Shown: positions 45,869-55,284 of the stretch, piece after piece
Position numbering within the stretch: position 1 is the stretch's first letter
Layout: each line of letters opens with the position of its first letter
Assembly: GCA_028281325.1 (NCBI GenBank)
Contig: JANQKC010000011.1
Location: 186,001-250,000, forward strand
DNA: 64,000 nucleotides
Direction of reading: 5' to 3'
DNA from: Alphaproteobacteria bacterium
GTDB taxonomy: Bacteria > Pseudomonadota > Alphaproteobacteria > UBA8366
Notes under the pieces: generated by a model
Databases searched by the model: none
Seen by the model: the letters and a program-made list of their open reading frames with translations, nothing else
Told to the model about the DNA's origin: nothing
Made by a program: the position numbers and the translations under genes

Positions 45869-47224
45869 ATGCGAAGTCTTTCTTCCCGCTTGCTGTTGTT
45901 GACCGTCGTTTTCGTCATGCTGGCGGAAGTGTTCATCTTCGTGCCCTCGATCGCCCGATTCCGCGAGAACTGGATCGATCAACGCCTTGGCCTCGGTCAT
46001 CTGGCGATCCTCGCCCTGGACGCAACGCCGGACCGCATGGTCAGCCAGATGCTGCGCCGGGAACTGCTCGATCATGTCGGCGCCTACGCCTTGTTCGTCC
46101 GCCGCGACGGCGCGCGCCTGGTATTGAGCGGCGAGATGCCGCCGCCGGTGGCCGCTAGCTTCGACCTGGGCAAGGCCAACATGATGGAACTCGTCGCCGA
46201 CGCCTTCGTGACGCTGGCGAATACCGAAGAGCGCGTGATCCGCGTGGTCGGGCCGTCGCCGAAGGACCGGTCGGTCATCATCGAGGTGGTGCTCGACGAA
46301 GCGCCGTTGCGGCAAGCCCTCACCGATTTCAGTTGGCGCATCCTCGGCCTGTCCATCGTCATCTCGTTGATCACGGCGATGTTGGTCTTCCTGGCGCTGC
46401 AGTGGCTGATGGTGCGGCCGATGCGCCGCATTACCGAGAACATGATCGCCTTCCGCGAAGACCCCGAAGACGCGAGCCGGGTGATGCAACCGACCGGACG
46501 GCGCGACGAGATCGGCACGGCGCAGCACGAATTGGCCGGCATGCAGAAACGCTTGCGCGCGACATTGAACCAACGCGCCCATCTCGCGGCGCTCGGCACG
46601 GCGGTCGCCAAGATCAATCACGATCTGCGCGGCATCCTGGCCTCCGCTCTGCTGCTGTCGGATCGGCTCAGCACGGTCGACGATCCCGACGTCCGGCGGG
46701 TAACCCCGAGCCTGTTCGCATCGATCGAGCGGGCCGTCGCGCTGTGCAGCCAAACGCTCGATTTCGTCGGCCAGGACCAGCCGGAATTCGACCGCAGCCG
46801 CTTCGCGTTGCACGGCGTGGTCGCCGAGGTCGAAGCCGGAATCGTCGTGCCCGAGGATCAGGTCGCCAGCTTCCGGAACACGGTCGCCCCGACGATCGAG
46901 GTCGAGGCCGACCGCGAACAACTGTTCCGGGTGCTCAGCAACCTGATGCGGAACGCGATGGAGGCCGGCGCCGAACAGATCGACGTCGCCGCCACCGCAA
47001 ACGGCAAATGTATCGAGATCGACATTTCCGACAATGGACCCGGCCTGGCGCCGCGGGCGCGCGATAAGCTGTTCCGCCCCTTCGAAGGGTCGGCGCGGGC
47101 CGGCGGGACCGGCCTCGGCCTCGCGATCGCTCGCGAGTTGATGCGCAATCATGGCGGCGATCTACATCTTGTGGAAACCGGCACCGACGGCACCACATTC
47201 CGCATCTCCTTGCCCCAGCGCTAA
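45869..47224 (+). CDS. Sensor histidine kinase (orphan)
   Basis: 451 residues: membrane helix 1 (about 5-27), a periplasmic sensor region (28-155), helix 2 (about 157-180), a HAMP linker, and the kinase core. The phosphoacceptor His251 is in KINHDLRG, an HDLRN-like H-box; the N-box is NLMRNAMEAG, G1 is DNGPGLAP and G2 is GGTGLGLAIA. All kinase motifs are intact. No response regulator is adjacent, so the partner is encoded elsewhere. ATG 45869 is preferred to a TTG at 45854. Confidence 0.92.
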   Translation: MRSLSSRLLLLTVVFVMLAEVFIFVPSIARFRENWIDQRLGLGHLAILALDATPDRMVSQMLRRELLDHVGAYALFVRRDGARLVLSGEMPPPVAASFDLGKANMMELVADAFVTLANTEERVIRVVGPSPKDRSVIIEVVLDEAPLRQALTDFSWRILGLSIVISLITAMLVFLALQWLMVRPMRRITENMIAFREDPEDASRVMQPTGRRDEIGTAQHELAGMQKRLRATLNQRAHLAALGTAVAKINHDLRGILASALLLSDRLSTVDDPDVRRVTPSLFASIERAVALCSQTLDFVGQDQPEFDRSRFALHGVVAEVEAGIVVPEDQVASFRNTVAPTIEVEADREQLFRVLSNLMRNAMEAGAEQIDVAATANGKCIEIDISDNGPGLAPRARDKLFRPFEGSARAGGTGLGLAIARELMRNHGGDLHLVETGTDGTTFRISLPQR

Positions 47225-47242
47225 TTTTTTGCACCGCAGCAA

Positions 47243-47271
47243 TTGTCCCCGGATGCGCTCTACGCTATAAC
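47243..47271 (+). promoter_or_regulatory. Putative promoter for panBC
   Basis: TTGTCC (47243-47248), 17-bp spacer, TATAAC (47266-47271). The predicted start near 47278 leaves a leader of about 66 nt before the panB ATG. Good spacing and a 5-of-6 -10 box. Confidence 0.65.
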
Positions 47272-47344
47272 CGCTCTGCGGCCGTAAGACATGACCTTGC
47301 ATGGCATGCTGCGGCGCAATCAAGACATTCAGGGACCTATCGAT

Positions 47345-48181
47345 ATGACATCGACCAAGCGTCAGGGACGTATCTCCGTTCCCGAGCTTCGCGCCCGTAA
47401 GGGCGGCGAACCGATTGTCTCGTTGACCGCCTATTCTGCGCCGGTGGCCGAGCTGCTGGACCCGCACATGGATTTCCTACTGGTCGGCGATTCGGTCGCG
47501 ATGGTGATCTATGGGATGGACAACACGCTCGGGGTTACCGTCGACATGATGATCGCGCACGGCAGGGCCGTGGTGCGGGCCACCAAGCGAAGCTGCGTGA
47601 TCGTCGACCTGCCCTTCGGCAGTTACCAGGAATCGCCCGAACAGGCGTTCCGGACCTCGGCCCGGATCATGGCGGAAACCGGATGCCAGGCCGTCAAACT
47701 GGAAGGCGGCGGGGAAATGGCGGACACGGTCCGCTTTCTGACCGAACGCGGCGTCCCCGTACTCGCCCATATCGGGCTGATGCCGCAAAGCGTCAACACC
47801 GCCGGCGGATTCCGCGCGCAAGGGCGCGATGCGGATGAATCGGCGCGCATCGTCGCCGACGCCTGCGCGATCGAGGAAGCCGGCGCCTTCGGCATGGTGA
47901 TCGAAGGCACGATGGAAGACGTGGCGGCGGCGGTTACCGAAAAGGTGACGGTGCCGACGATCGGTATCGGCGCGTCACCGAAATGCGACGGCCAGATCCT
48001 GGTGACCGACGATCTGGTCGGCATGTTCTCCGCCTTCAAGCCGAAATTCGTGAAACGCTACGCCGAGTTGGGCGAGGAAATGCAGAAGGCGGCGGCGGCC
48101 TATGCCGCGGACGTCCGCGCGCGGCGCTTCCCCGGCCCGGAACAGTGTTTCCGCCCCAAGGCCCCACAGGCCGCCGAGTAG
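47345..48181 (+). CDS. panB: 3-methyl-2-oxobutanoate hydroxymethyltransferase
   Basis: 278-residue TIM-barrel enzyme, first step of pantothenate (coenzyme A) synthesis, making ketopantoate from ketoisovalerate. Signatures: [68 protein letters not shown] and [16 protein letters not shown]. The ATG at 47345 is used since the family starts with [11 protein letters not shown]. It runs into panC with 5 bp between. Confidence 0.97.
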   Translation: MTSTKRQGRISVPELRARKGGEPIVSLTAYSAPVAELLDPHMDFLLVGDSVAMVIYGMDNTLGVTVDMMIAHGRAVVRATKRSCVIVDLPFGSYQESPEQAFRTSARIMAETGCQAVKLEGGGEMADTVRFLTERGVPVLAHIGLMPQSVNTAGGFRAQGRDADESARIVADACAIEEAGAFGMVIEGTMEDVAAAVTEKVTVPTIGIGASPKCDGQILVTDDLVGMFSAFKPKFVKRYAELGEEMQKAAAAYAADVRARRFPGPEQCFRPKAPQAAE

Positions 48182-48186
48182 CCGGC

Positions 48187-49056
48187 ATGCCGACGACGCC
48201 CGAGATCGTCCGAACGGTCGGCGGGCTCCGTGACCGTGTTGCCATCTGGCGCCGGGACGGAGGGCGCGTCGGACTCGTGCCGACCATGGGCGCTTTGCAT
48301 GACGGCCATCTGGCGCTCGTCCGCCGGTCCCTCGACGAGAGCGACCGCACCGTCGTCAGCATCTTCGTCAACCCCACCCAGTTCGCGCCGCACGAGGATT
48401 TCGAGACCTACCCGCGCGACGAAGCCCGCGACATCGCCGCGATCGGCGCGATGGGCACCGACGTCGCCTATCTGCCGGATGCCAGCGAGATGTATGCCGA
48501 CGGCTTCACCACGACGGTATCGGTGGCCGGCCCCAGTGACGGCCTGTGCGGCGCGGTACGGCCGCACTTCTTCCAAGGCGTCGCCACGGTGGTGTCCAAG
48601 CTGCTGCTGCAATGCCTGCCCGACCGGGCCTATTTCGGCGAGAAGGACTACCAACAGCTACTGGTCATCAAAAGGCTGGTCCGGGACCTGGACATCCCGG
48701 TCGGTGTCGTCGGCGTGCCGACCGTGCGCGAAAGCGACGGGCTCGCGCTTTCGTCGCGTAACGCCTATCTCTCGGACGCCGACCGCAAGACCGCCCCGTT
48801 GCTGAACGCGACCATGCGGCAGGTCGCCGACAAGGTGGCCCATGGCGACGACGTGGCCATGGCCGAAACATGGGGCCGCGTCCAACTGCAGGACAACGGT
48901 TTCGACCCCGTCGACTATCTCGAGGTCCGCGACGCCGACACGCTGGCGCCCATCGAGGGCGCGCTGGCGCCGCGCCGTCTCGGCCGCGTGTTCGCGGCCG
49001 CCTATCTCGGCAAAACCCGACTGATCGACAACATTCCCGTCGCCCGCGCGCCATAG
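48187..49056 (+). CDS. panC: Pantothenate synthetase
   Basis: 289-residue ligase joining pantoate and beta-alanine with ATP. The nucleotidyl-transferase motif [17 protein letters not shown] is near residues 31-47, with [32 protein letters not shown] and the KMSK-like [15 protein letters not shown]. The start ATG 48187 follows panB closely. It converges on gpt with 19 bp between the stops, so no long terminator is possible. Confidence 0.97.
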   Translation: MPTTPEIVRTVGGLRDRVAIWRRDGGRVGLVPTMGALHDGHLALVRRSLDESDRTVVSIFVNPTQFAPHEDFETYPRDEARDIAAIGAMGTDVAYLPDASEMYADGFTTTVSVAGPSDGLCGAVRPHFFQGVATVVSKLLLQCLPDRAYFGEKDYQQLLVIKRLVRDLDIPVGVVGVPTVRESDGLALSSRNAYLSDADRKTAPLLNATMRQVADKVAHGDDVAMAETWGRVQLQDNGFDPVDYLEVRDADTLAPIEGALAPRRLGRVFAAAYLGKTRLIDNIPVARAP

Positions 49057-49075
49057 GCGCGGCCGACCAAAGACC

Positions 49076-49560
49076 CTATCCGCCGTCCTTGCTGCCGATG
49101 GGTTCACGATAGGACGGCATGGCATCCCAGGGAAACAGGATCCAGGTGTCCTGGCTGACTTCGGTGATGAAGGTATCGACCAACGGCCGGCCGGTTTGGC
49201 GTAGATGGTCGCGAAATGCGCGCCCGGCAGCATTTCCCGCACGGCCTTGGCCGTGGTGCCGGTATCGACCAGATCGTCAACGATCAGCCAGCCGCTGCCG
49301 TCGCCCGCCCCGGCCTTCTTGAGCACCGATAGACTGCCCTTGTCCTTGTGGTCGTAGCTGGCGATGCAGACCGTATCGATCAGCCGGACCTCAAGCTCGC
49401 GCGCCACGATGGCCGCGGGCACCAGACCGCCCCGGGTGATCGCAACGATCCCCTCGAACGGCCCCAACGGCAGCAGACGCCAGGCAAGCGCCCGGGCGTG
49501 CCGGTGGAGTTCCTCCCAGGAAACCGGAAATTCCTTGCTGTAACGATTGCTGTCGGCCAT
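49076..49560 (-). pseudogene. gpt: Xanthine phosphoribosyltransferase, frameshifted
   Basis: The first 130 or so residues are a normal Gpt: [30 protein letters not shown] and the PRPP-binding [17 protein letters not shown]. After AKPAGR the frame is lost: the next frame continues exactly as Gpt should, [20 protein letters not shown] ... and ends at a stop at 49076. The break lies in the tandem GGCC stretch at 49184-49194. Adding one GGCC unit would give AKPAGRPLVD and a 162-residue enzyme of normal size. As written, the shifted frame runs on into panC antisense. It is either a real loss of 4 bp or a sequencing error. Confidence 0.88.
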
Positions 49561-49602
49561 GCCGGTCGGCGATCCAGAGTGCGGCGCGCGCCGTTTGCCG
49601 CA

Positions 49603-50799
49603 TTACCGGACGTAGACGCGCACCTCGTTCGCCTGAACCGTGGCGCTGGACATGGAATTCATGCCGACGCGGTTGGTCGGCAGGCCTTGCTCGGCCAGCG
49701 TGCGCATCACGTTTTCCGCGTTGCGGCGGGCGGCCGTGCTGTTCAGCACGATCTGCGCCGGGGACCCTGTCTTCGGATGCACCGCGACCAGATCGAAGGC
49801 GGCATCCGGCTTGCGTTCGAGCGCCTTGCTGACCGCATTGTATAGCGCCAATTGGTATTCGACGTTCGGCCGGTCGAACCGGATCACCACCAACGGCCGC
49901 GCGTTCCGCGACAACGGCGCCCGGGCCGCCCGGCTCGCCTTGACCTCGGCCTGCGCGAAGGCGCGGTTCACGAGGCTCATGCCATAGCGCTCGCCATTCT
50001 TGATCGCGATCGACATGGCGGTGAGGTTACGGCGTTCGCTGCCGAGGTAGCCGGTCTGCCGGTTGAGATCGTCGCTCAACTCGTTCAACAGCCGATCGAT
50101 GCCGACGACCGTTTGGTTCACGCTGTCTTCCAGCGCGCGCAATTGGACATGGTCCTCGTCGACGGCGCCGCTCAGCGTGAAGGTAGCGCGCACGCTGTCC
50201 AACAGATATCCGGCGACGCTGGCTTCGGCGCCGGCGTCGTTCGACAGACTGTTCATTTTCGAGATATTGGCTTCGATTCGCTTAAGCTGTTTCTGCGCTT
50301 CGTTCCATTGCTGGACGAGCAGCGGATTACCCGGCGTGGTGCCGACCTGCAGCTTGGAATTCATCGCCGCGACAGTGCCGAGATACCGTTGCGTGGCGTC
50401 GGTGTTGTCGCCGCGAATCTGCACCATGCGGTTGTCGAGCCGGTTTACCGCCGCGCGCAGCTTGTTCAAATCCTGACGCATCGCGTCGACCTTTTTGCCG
50501 ACGAAGGTGCCGGTCGACCGGCCCGTCACTTGCGGCTGCGTCGCCAACGGCCGGGGCTGCACCGCAGGCTGCGTGCCCAAAGGCGCCACTGCCGCGGCGC
50601 CTTGCTGCGCCTGCTGCTGCGCTTGTTGCGCGGCACGCTCCGCCTGCGAAGCGGGAATTTCCAGACGTTCCCGGCTCTGTGACTCCGACGCAGGGTCGTC
50701 ACCGGTCAGCGATGGCCACAGACTAGAGCCGCAGCCGGCAAGCAAAATGCCCCCTGCGACGAACACACCAAAGTTGCGCGTTGATCTCATTGATCTCAT
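49603..50799 (-). CDS. Lipoprotein with OmpA-like C-terminal region
   Basis: 398 residues. Start MRSMRSTRNF at 50799 gives a lipobox LLAGC with acyl Cys23. A disordered Gln/Ala/Pro linker follows (55-105, with repeated AQQAQQQAQQ), then an alpha-helical, probably coiled-coil part (115-290), and a C-terminal region (VVIRFDRPNVEYQLALYNAV to QANEVRVYVR) laid out like an OmpA peptidoglycan-binding domain (AARRNAENVMRTLAEQGLP). This would tether the envelope. An equally good ATG lies at 50790. The 288 bp up to the tRNA hold nothing else apart from a weak promoter. Confidence 0.8.
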   Translation of the reverse strand: MRSMRSTRNFGVFVAGGILLAGCGSSLWPSLTGDDPASESQSRERLEIPASQAERAAQQAQQQAQQGAAAVAPLGTQPAVQPRPLATQPQVTGRSTGTFVGKKVDAMRQDLNKLRAAVNRLDNRMVQIRGDNTDATQRYLGTVAAMNSKLQVGTTPGNPLLVQQWNEAQKQLKRIEANISKMNSLSNDAGAEASVAGYLLDSVRATFTLSGAVDEDHVQLRALEDSVNQTVVGIDRLLNELSDDLNRQTGYLGSERRNLTAMSIAIKNGERYGMSLVNRAFAQAEVKASRAARAPLSRNARPLVVIRFDRPNVEYQLALYNAVSKALERKPDAAFDLVAVHPKTGSPAQIVLNSTAARRNAENVMRTLAEQGLPTNRVGMNSMSSATVQANEVRVYVR

Positions 50800-51024
50800 T
50801 GCGAAGCAGACACCCTGCTCGTTATCTTGGGATACACCCCAAGGCCCCCACGACTCGCCAGCCGTTTCTCTGCAAACCACGACGGGGTACGAGCATTCCA
50901 GCGTCACCCCCGTTACGACTGGCGAAAGCTCGATGAGATACTACTTTAGCACCTGACAGGCCACAAGCCGCATTTGCCGCCGTCCCACATTGCCGTATGG
51001 GGTGACGCATATTTGCAAACATGC

Positions 51025-51053
51025 TTGTCATTGCGGGCGGCTTTCTTTAGTGT
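51025..51053 (+). promoter_or_regulatory. Possible tRNA-Arg promoter
   Basis: TTGTCA (51025-51030), 17-bp spacer, TAGTGT (51048-51053), with a predicted start about 28 bp before the tRNA. The -35 box is good, the -10 weak. Position is reasonable. Confidence 0.35.
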
Positions 51054-51087
51054 CCGCGCCGCTTGCAGGCTGTAACGCTTGCATCGC

Positions 51088-51164
51088 GCGCCCGTAGCTC
51101 AATTGGATAGAGTGCCTGACTACGGATCAGGAGGTTGGGGGTTCGAGTCCTCCCGGGCGCGCCA
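51088..51164 (+). tRNA. tRNA-Arg (anticodon ACG)
   Basis: Full cloverleaf. The acceptor stem GCGCCCG pairs with CGGGCGC; the D-arm is GCTC...GAGT; the anticodon stem CCTGA/TCAGG holds the loop CTACGGA with anticodon ACG; the T-arm is GGGTTCGAGTCCTCC. Discriminator G and CCA are encoded at 51161-51164. The A at position 34 would be converted to inosine so it reads CGU, CGC and CGA. Confidence 0.97.
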
Positions 51165-51637
51165 TTCCTTTTCGCGCATTTTAATTCCTATGGCGGGCCG
51201 GAGCGCCGCGCGCGGCACAAGATGCCGTCCGACTCGTACCTCGGATAGAAACTGATCCAATACCGTCAGCGTACTGGACGTTGCGTTTACGGGAACTCTC
51301 CGCTCGATCGCAGCATTTCGGCACGCATCGCATTAGGGAGCTAGCGACCAAAACTTTCAGTTCTCTGCTGCCGTCAAGATTCAAGCAAAAATTGCATTTT
51401 TCAACATTCATCAATATTCAAATGATTAAAGGCGATATACTGCAATTTTTACGATAAAAACTTTTATTTATGCTCTTTGAGAGAGTAGAATTTTTATTTT
51501 TCAATCTGCATAACTATCAGAATCTTATAACTTTTTTTAGAATATTGCGCCTAGTCTTTTCCAAACTAAAGGTTGATTAATCTCAGGGATGCTTTGCAAG
51601 GGAGACCTTTCTTCAGAATCTGGAAGAGGGACTACTC
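51165..51637. other. AT-rich intergenic leader upstream of the split Aer genes
   Basis: 473 bp with no convincing gene. From about 51340 to 51600 composition falls sharply from the surrounding 63-64 % GC to strongly AT-rich, with many A and T runs (51450-51540). Such DNA is typical of a promoter region bound by nucleoid proteins or of an import. TAAA at 51567-51570 with GAT about 17 bp on loosely resembles a flagellar sigma-28 site, but the match is poor. GGAAGAGGG at 51622-51630 is the ribosome-binding site of the PAS gene. Confidence 0.6.
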
Positions 51638-52162
51638 ATGCCGCGAAATACTTCACTTACCCACCAAGAACGAACCTTCGACGACGACGATTTGATTGTT
51701 AGCAAGACCGACCTGAAAGGTCATATCACCTACTGTAACCCGTTGTTCCTGAGCCTCGCCGATTACACGGAAAAGGAGATGCTGCGGCAACCGCACAGCA
51801 TCATCCGGCACCCGGAGATGCCCCGAAGCATCTTCAAACGCCTCTGGGAGACGGTGCAAAGCGGCAAGGAAATTTTCGCCTATGTCGTGAACCGATCCCG
51901 CAACGGCGACCACTATTGGGTCAATGCGCACGTAACGCCCAGTTTCGACGCATCGGGTCAGATCGTCGGATATCACTCGAACCGGCGCAAACCGGACCGA
52001 TCGATTCTCGAAGAGAAGGTCATGCCGCTCTACGCCAAGATCCTTGCGGAGGAGCAAAAACACGGCGATCGCAAGAAGGGCATGCAGGCGGGCTACGACC
52101 TGTTGCAATCGATGCTGCGGGACCATGGCGTCGACTATGACGAGTTCGTCGCAACGCTCTGA
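51638..52162 (+). CDS. PAS-domain protein, Aer-type sensor
   Basis: 174 residues. An Aer-like PAS domain (about 15-125) contains [21 protein letters not shown], the [21 protein letters not shown] segment and [12 protein letters not shown], the pattern of flavin-binding PAS in the Aer aerotaxis receptor. The rest (126-174) is helical. No membrane anchor and no signalling domain are fused. The following gene, 59 bp on, is a chemoreceptor output protein, so the pair probably works as a two-part redox or aerotaxis sensor. A strong GGAAGAGGG precedes the ATG. Confidence 0.87.
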   Translation: MPRNTSLTHQERTFDDDDLIVSKTDLKGHITYCNPLFLSLADYTEKEMLRQPHSIIRHPEMPRSIFKRLWETVQSGKEIFAYVVNRSRNGDHYWVNAHVTPSFDASGQIVGYHSNRRKPDRSILEEKVMPLYAKILAEEQKHGDRKKGMQAGYDLLQSMLRDHGVDYDEFVATL

Positions 52163-52221
52163 AGCGTCATCGGCCATCGGACTTTCGCAATTCACTTTCT
52201 AACCCAGGAAGGCCTTCAATC

Positions 52222-53376
52222 ATGCTTTGGAACACACCCAATGGGAAAGCGATCCGCAAGGCGATCGTCGTCTGCGAAGCGGTCGCACAAGGCGACTTCG
52301 AAGCGCGCATCACCGATTATGATCCGGATTCGGACGTTGGCGCCCTGTACACCGCGATCAACGCGCTGATCGACCGCACGGACGCTTATGTGCGCGAATC
52401 GACCGCCAGCTTGGACTATGTCAGCCGGAACAAATATTTCCGCAAGATCCAAGAACGCGGCATGCTCGGCTCGTTCCTCATCGCGAGCCGCGCGATCAAC
52501 GGCTCTGTCGATTCGATCAAGGAACGTGCCGAAGACTTCAAAACCGTCGTTACCGGATTCGAGGAAAATATGCAGAACGCGGTCGAGACCGTTTCGTCGG
52601 CGGCCGTCGAACTGGAAAGCTCGGCGAAGTCAATGAACACCACGGCGCAATCGGCGCAGGAACAGTCGGCATCCGTGGCTTCAGCGGCCGAGGAAGCATC
52701 GGCCAGCGTCGAGACCGTCGCGTCGGCCGCGGAAGAACTATCCAGTTCGATCGGCGACGTGAAACTGCAAGTCGACCAGGTCTCCGACCTGTCGGCCGAA
52801 GCCGCCTCCAAAACCACGGACACGCAGGAACGAATCAAGGTGCTGGAGTCCGCATCGGACCGGATTGGGGAAGTCTTGAACCTGATCGCCGATATCGCGG
52901 CGCAAACAAATTTGTTAGCGCTGAACGCGACGATCGAAGCGGCACGGGCCGGTGAAGCCGGCAAGGGATTTGCCGTCGTCGCCAGCGAAGTGAAGACCCT
53001 GGCGAACCAGACGCAGACAGCCACCGATGAGATCAGCACGCAGATCACGGATATTCAGGACGCCACCAAGAGCGCCGTCACCGCCATCGCGGATATCTGC
53101 GATACGATTGAAGGGGTGAACGACCGCGCGTCGACCGTGCTGGAGGCCGTAGACCAGCAGCGGCTCGCGACCCAGGAAATAGCCCGGAATGTCAACGAAG
53201 CGTCAACCGGCACCCAAGACGTCTCCTCCAATATCGTGCTGGTCGCGAAGGGCGCGAGCGAGACGGGGGCAGGGACGACGCAGGTGCTCGGCGCGGCCTC
53301 GGAACTGGCGCAGCAATCCGAACGGATGCGCGAAGAAGTCAGCAAATTCCTGACCGAGGTGAAAGCGGTCGTGTAG
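52222..53376 (+). CDS. Soluble methyl-accepting chemotaxis protein
   Basis: 384 residues with no membrane helix. The N-terminal 90 residues look HAMP/Aer-linker-like ([28 protein letters not shown]). They are followed by the four-helix cytoplasmic bundle with the highly conserved kinase-control hairpin [19 protein letters not shown] and [15 protein letters not shown]. Methylation regions rich in Ala, Ser, Glu flank it. AGGAAGG lies about 9 bp before the ATG. Together with the upstream PAS protein it forms a split Aer-type receptor that would signal to CheA. A good terminator follows. Confidence 0.91.
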   Translation: MLWNTPNGKAIRKAIVVCEAVAQGDFEARITDYDPDSDVGALYTAINALIDRTDAYVRESTASLDYVSRNKYFRKIQERGMLGSFLIASRAINGSVDSIKERAEDFKTVVTGFEENMQNAVETVSSAAVELESSAKSMNTTAQSAQEQSASVASAAEEASASVETVASAAEELSSSIGDVKLQVDQVSDLSAEAASKTTDTQERIKVLESASDRIGEVLNLIADIAAQTNLLALNATIEAARAGEAGKGFAVVASEVKTLANQTQTATDEISTQITDIQDATKSAVTAIADICDTIEGVNDRASTVLEAVDQQRLATQEIARNVNEASTGTQDVSSNIVLVAKGASETGAGTTQVLGAASELAQQSERMREEVSKFLTEVKAVV

Positions 53377-53404
53377 CGAAACGGACGGGAATACAGGCAT
53401 AACC

Positions 53405-53438
53405 CAGGCCGGCGGAGCGCGCATCCTGCCGGCCTTTT
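53405..53438 (+). terminator. Intrinsic terminator of the split Aer operon
   Basis: AGGCCGGC (53406-53413) pairs with GCCGGCCT (53428-53435), a perfect GC-rich 8-bp stem, with a run TTTT ending at 53438. It lies 30 bp after the chemoreceptor stop. The remaining about 200 bp to the TauE gene show nothing else. Confidence 0.75.
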
Positions 53439-53635
53439 ACGGTCAGCGGACCGAACGGCCCTCCATCAGCGCCTCGGCGAGGAAATATCGAAGAGGAATT
53501 CGAGGGTGGTCATGACAGAATCTTTTGGTCGGCTACCGATAGATGTCGCCGCGGACAGAATACGACCGTGGCGAATCCAGCCCATTTGGCCACCGCCCCT
53601 TTCTCTTGCCCCAGGAGACCGTGTAGGGTGACGGG

Positions 53636-54379
53636 ATGACCGATCCGGCCACCCTCGTCATCATTTTCACGACGTTCCTGATCGCCGGCAGCGTGAAAGG
53701 CGTGATCGGCCTCGGGCTGCCGAGCGTCAGCCTGGCCCTGTTGACGGCGACGCTGGGATTGCCGCAGGCGATGGCGCTGCTGCTGGTGCCGTCCTTCGTC
53801 ACCAACCTGTGGCAGGCGGTGGTCGGCGGCAATGGCCTTGCCGTCTTGAAACGGTTGTGGCCTTTCCTGATCATGGCGACGGTCACGGTCTGGATCGGCG
53901 CGACCGCGCTGACCCGTGTGGACCTGGCGCTGCTGTCGGCGTTGCTCGGCGTCTTGCTCGTGACCTATTCGGCGCTCAGCCTCTCGAAGCTGCGCATCAC
54001 CATCGCGCCGCGTTATGAGGCCTGGGCCGGCCCCATGTTCGGCACGATGAACGGCGTCTTGACCGGGATGACCGGCTCCTTCGTCGTGCCCGGGGTGATG
54101 TTCCTGCAGGCGATCGGCCTGCCGCGCGACATGTTCATCCAGGCGATGGGCATGCTGTTTACCGTCTCGACCGTCGCGCTCGCCGTCGCGCTCAAGGGCA
54201 ACAATCTGTTGTCGGCGGATTTGGGCATATTGTCCGCCGCCGGCGTCGTCCCCGCGGTGATCGGCATGGTCGTTGGCCAGCGCATCCGCCAGCGCCTGTC
54301 GGAAGACCGCTTCCGGCAGGTCTTCTTCATCGCGCTGCTCTTGATGGGCGTCTACATCATCGCCCGCGCCACCGCCTGA
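53636..54379 (+). CDS. TauE/SafE family permease
   Basis: 247-residue inner-membrane protein with about eight hydrophobic segments. The repeated GSVKGVIGLGLPSVSLALL and MNGVLTGMTGSFVVPGVMFLQ motifs are those of the sulfite-exporter/TauE family (PF01925), which move sulfoacetate, sulfite or other small anions. No sulfonate enzyme is next to it, so substrate is unknown. GACGG sits right before the ATG. It is followed 35 bp later by a phosphodiesterase-like gene. Confidence 0.88.
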   Translation: MTDPATLVIIFTTFLIAGSVKGVIGLGLPSVSLALLTATLGLPQAMALLLVPSFVTNLWQAVVGGNGLAVLKRLWPFLIMATVTVWIGATALTRVDLALLSALLGVLLVTYSALSLSKLRITIAPRYEAWAGPMFGTMNGVLTGMTGSFVVPGVMFLQAIGLPRDMFIQAMGMLFTVSTVALAVALKGNNLLSADLGILSAAGVVPAVIGMVVGQRIRQRLSEDRFRQVFFIALLLMGVYIIARATA

Positions 54380-54414
54380 CTCGGGGCGCGGCCAACCGCC
54401 CTAGCGCACCCGCG

Positions 54415-55215
54415 ATGCCGACACTCACCGTCGCCACCCTCAACACCTGGAAATGCGATGGCGATTATGCCGCGCGGCTGACCGCCATGGCGAACGGACT
54501 GCGCGCCGTGCCGGCCGATATCGTATTGTTGCAGGAAGTCTTCCAGAGCGACGACGGCGAACACCACACGGCGCGCCATCTTGCCGCCGCACTGGATGTC
54601 GACCAAGTAACGATGCCCGCCCGCGCGAAACCGCGCATCGTCGCCGGCAGGTCCGTCCCGTCCCGCTCGGGCCTCGCCATCCTGTCGCGCTGGCCGATCC
54701 GGGACACGGAACGGGTCGACCTGCCGACCCATCCCGACGATGACGAGCGCCTTGCCCTGCGCGCGACTGTCGACACCCCGCATGGACCGTTCGTCGCCGT
54801 TAATACGCATCTGACGCATCTAGCCGGCCAGGATGACCTTCGCCGGCGGCAACTCGCGGCGATTGCCGAGCGGCTGGCCACCATCGGTCCGACGACCCCG
54901 GTCCTGCTCGGCGGCGATTTCAACGCGCCGCTGTCCGACCCAGCGCCGCAATGGTTCATCGCTCAGTCGGGCCTGACGGTACAAACCGCGCCGGTCACGG
55001 ACGACAACGGCGCGCCGCTCGGCACGCTGAACCCGGTCGACGGCAAAGCAGGGGCGGATGCACGGCCGGCGATCGACCACCTCATGCTGCTCGGTCCCGG
55101 AATAGCCCGCTTCGATCCGGCGACGGCAATACGCGTCCTCGACCGCCCGGATGCCGAGACCGGCGTCTACCCCAGCGATCACGTGGGCGTCTTGGCGACG
55201 ATGCGATTCGACTAG
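54415..55215 (+). CDS. Endonuclease/exonuclease/phosphatase family hydrolase
   Basis: 266 residues of the EEP superfamily (DNase I-like metallo-phosphodiesterase). Visible active-site blocks are TLNTWKCDG, IVLLQEVF (metal Glu), VNTHLTHLA, LLGGDFNAP (catalytic Asp-Asn) and the terminal SDHVGVLATM (His). No secretion signal. Substrate could be a phosphodiester in lipids, nucleotides or sugars; nothing in the sequence decides it. Real gene by motif content. Confidence 0.87.
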   Translation: MPTLTVATLNTWKCDGDYAARLTAMANGLRAVPADIVLLQEVFQSDDGEHHTARHLAAALDVDQVTMPARAKPRIVAGRSVPSRSGLAILSRWPIRDTERVDLPTHPDDDERLALRATVDTPHGPFVAVNTHLTHLAGQDDLRRRQLAAIAERLATIGPTTPVLLGGDFNAPLSDPAPQWFIAQSGLTVQTAPVTDDNGAPLGTLNPVDGKAGADARPAIDHLMLLGPGIARFDPATAIRVLDRPDAETGVYPSDHVGVLATMRFD

Positions 55216-55284
55216 CCGGTTGCGGAACATCATCAAATAGTAGAAATTCAATGCTGTCACAACGCGATTAGATTGAATTTTCCA

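Noticed and set aside
51181..51414. 77-codon frame in the AT-rich leader
   Set aside because: No ribosome-binding site, odd composition and no similarity to a known protein type.
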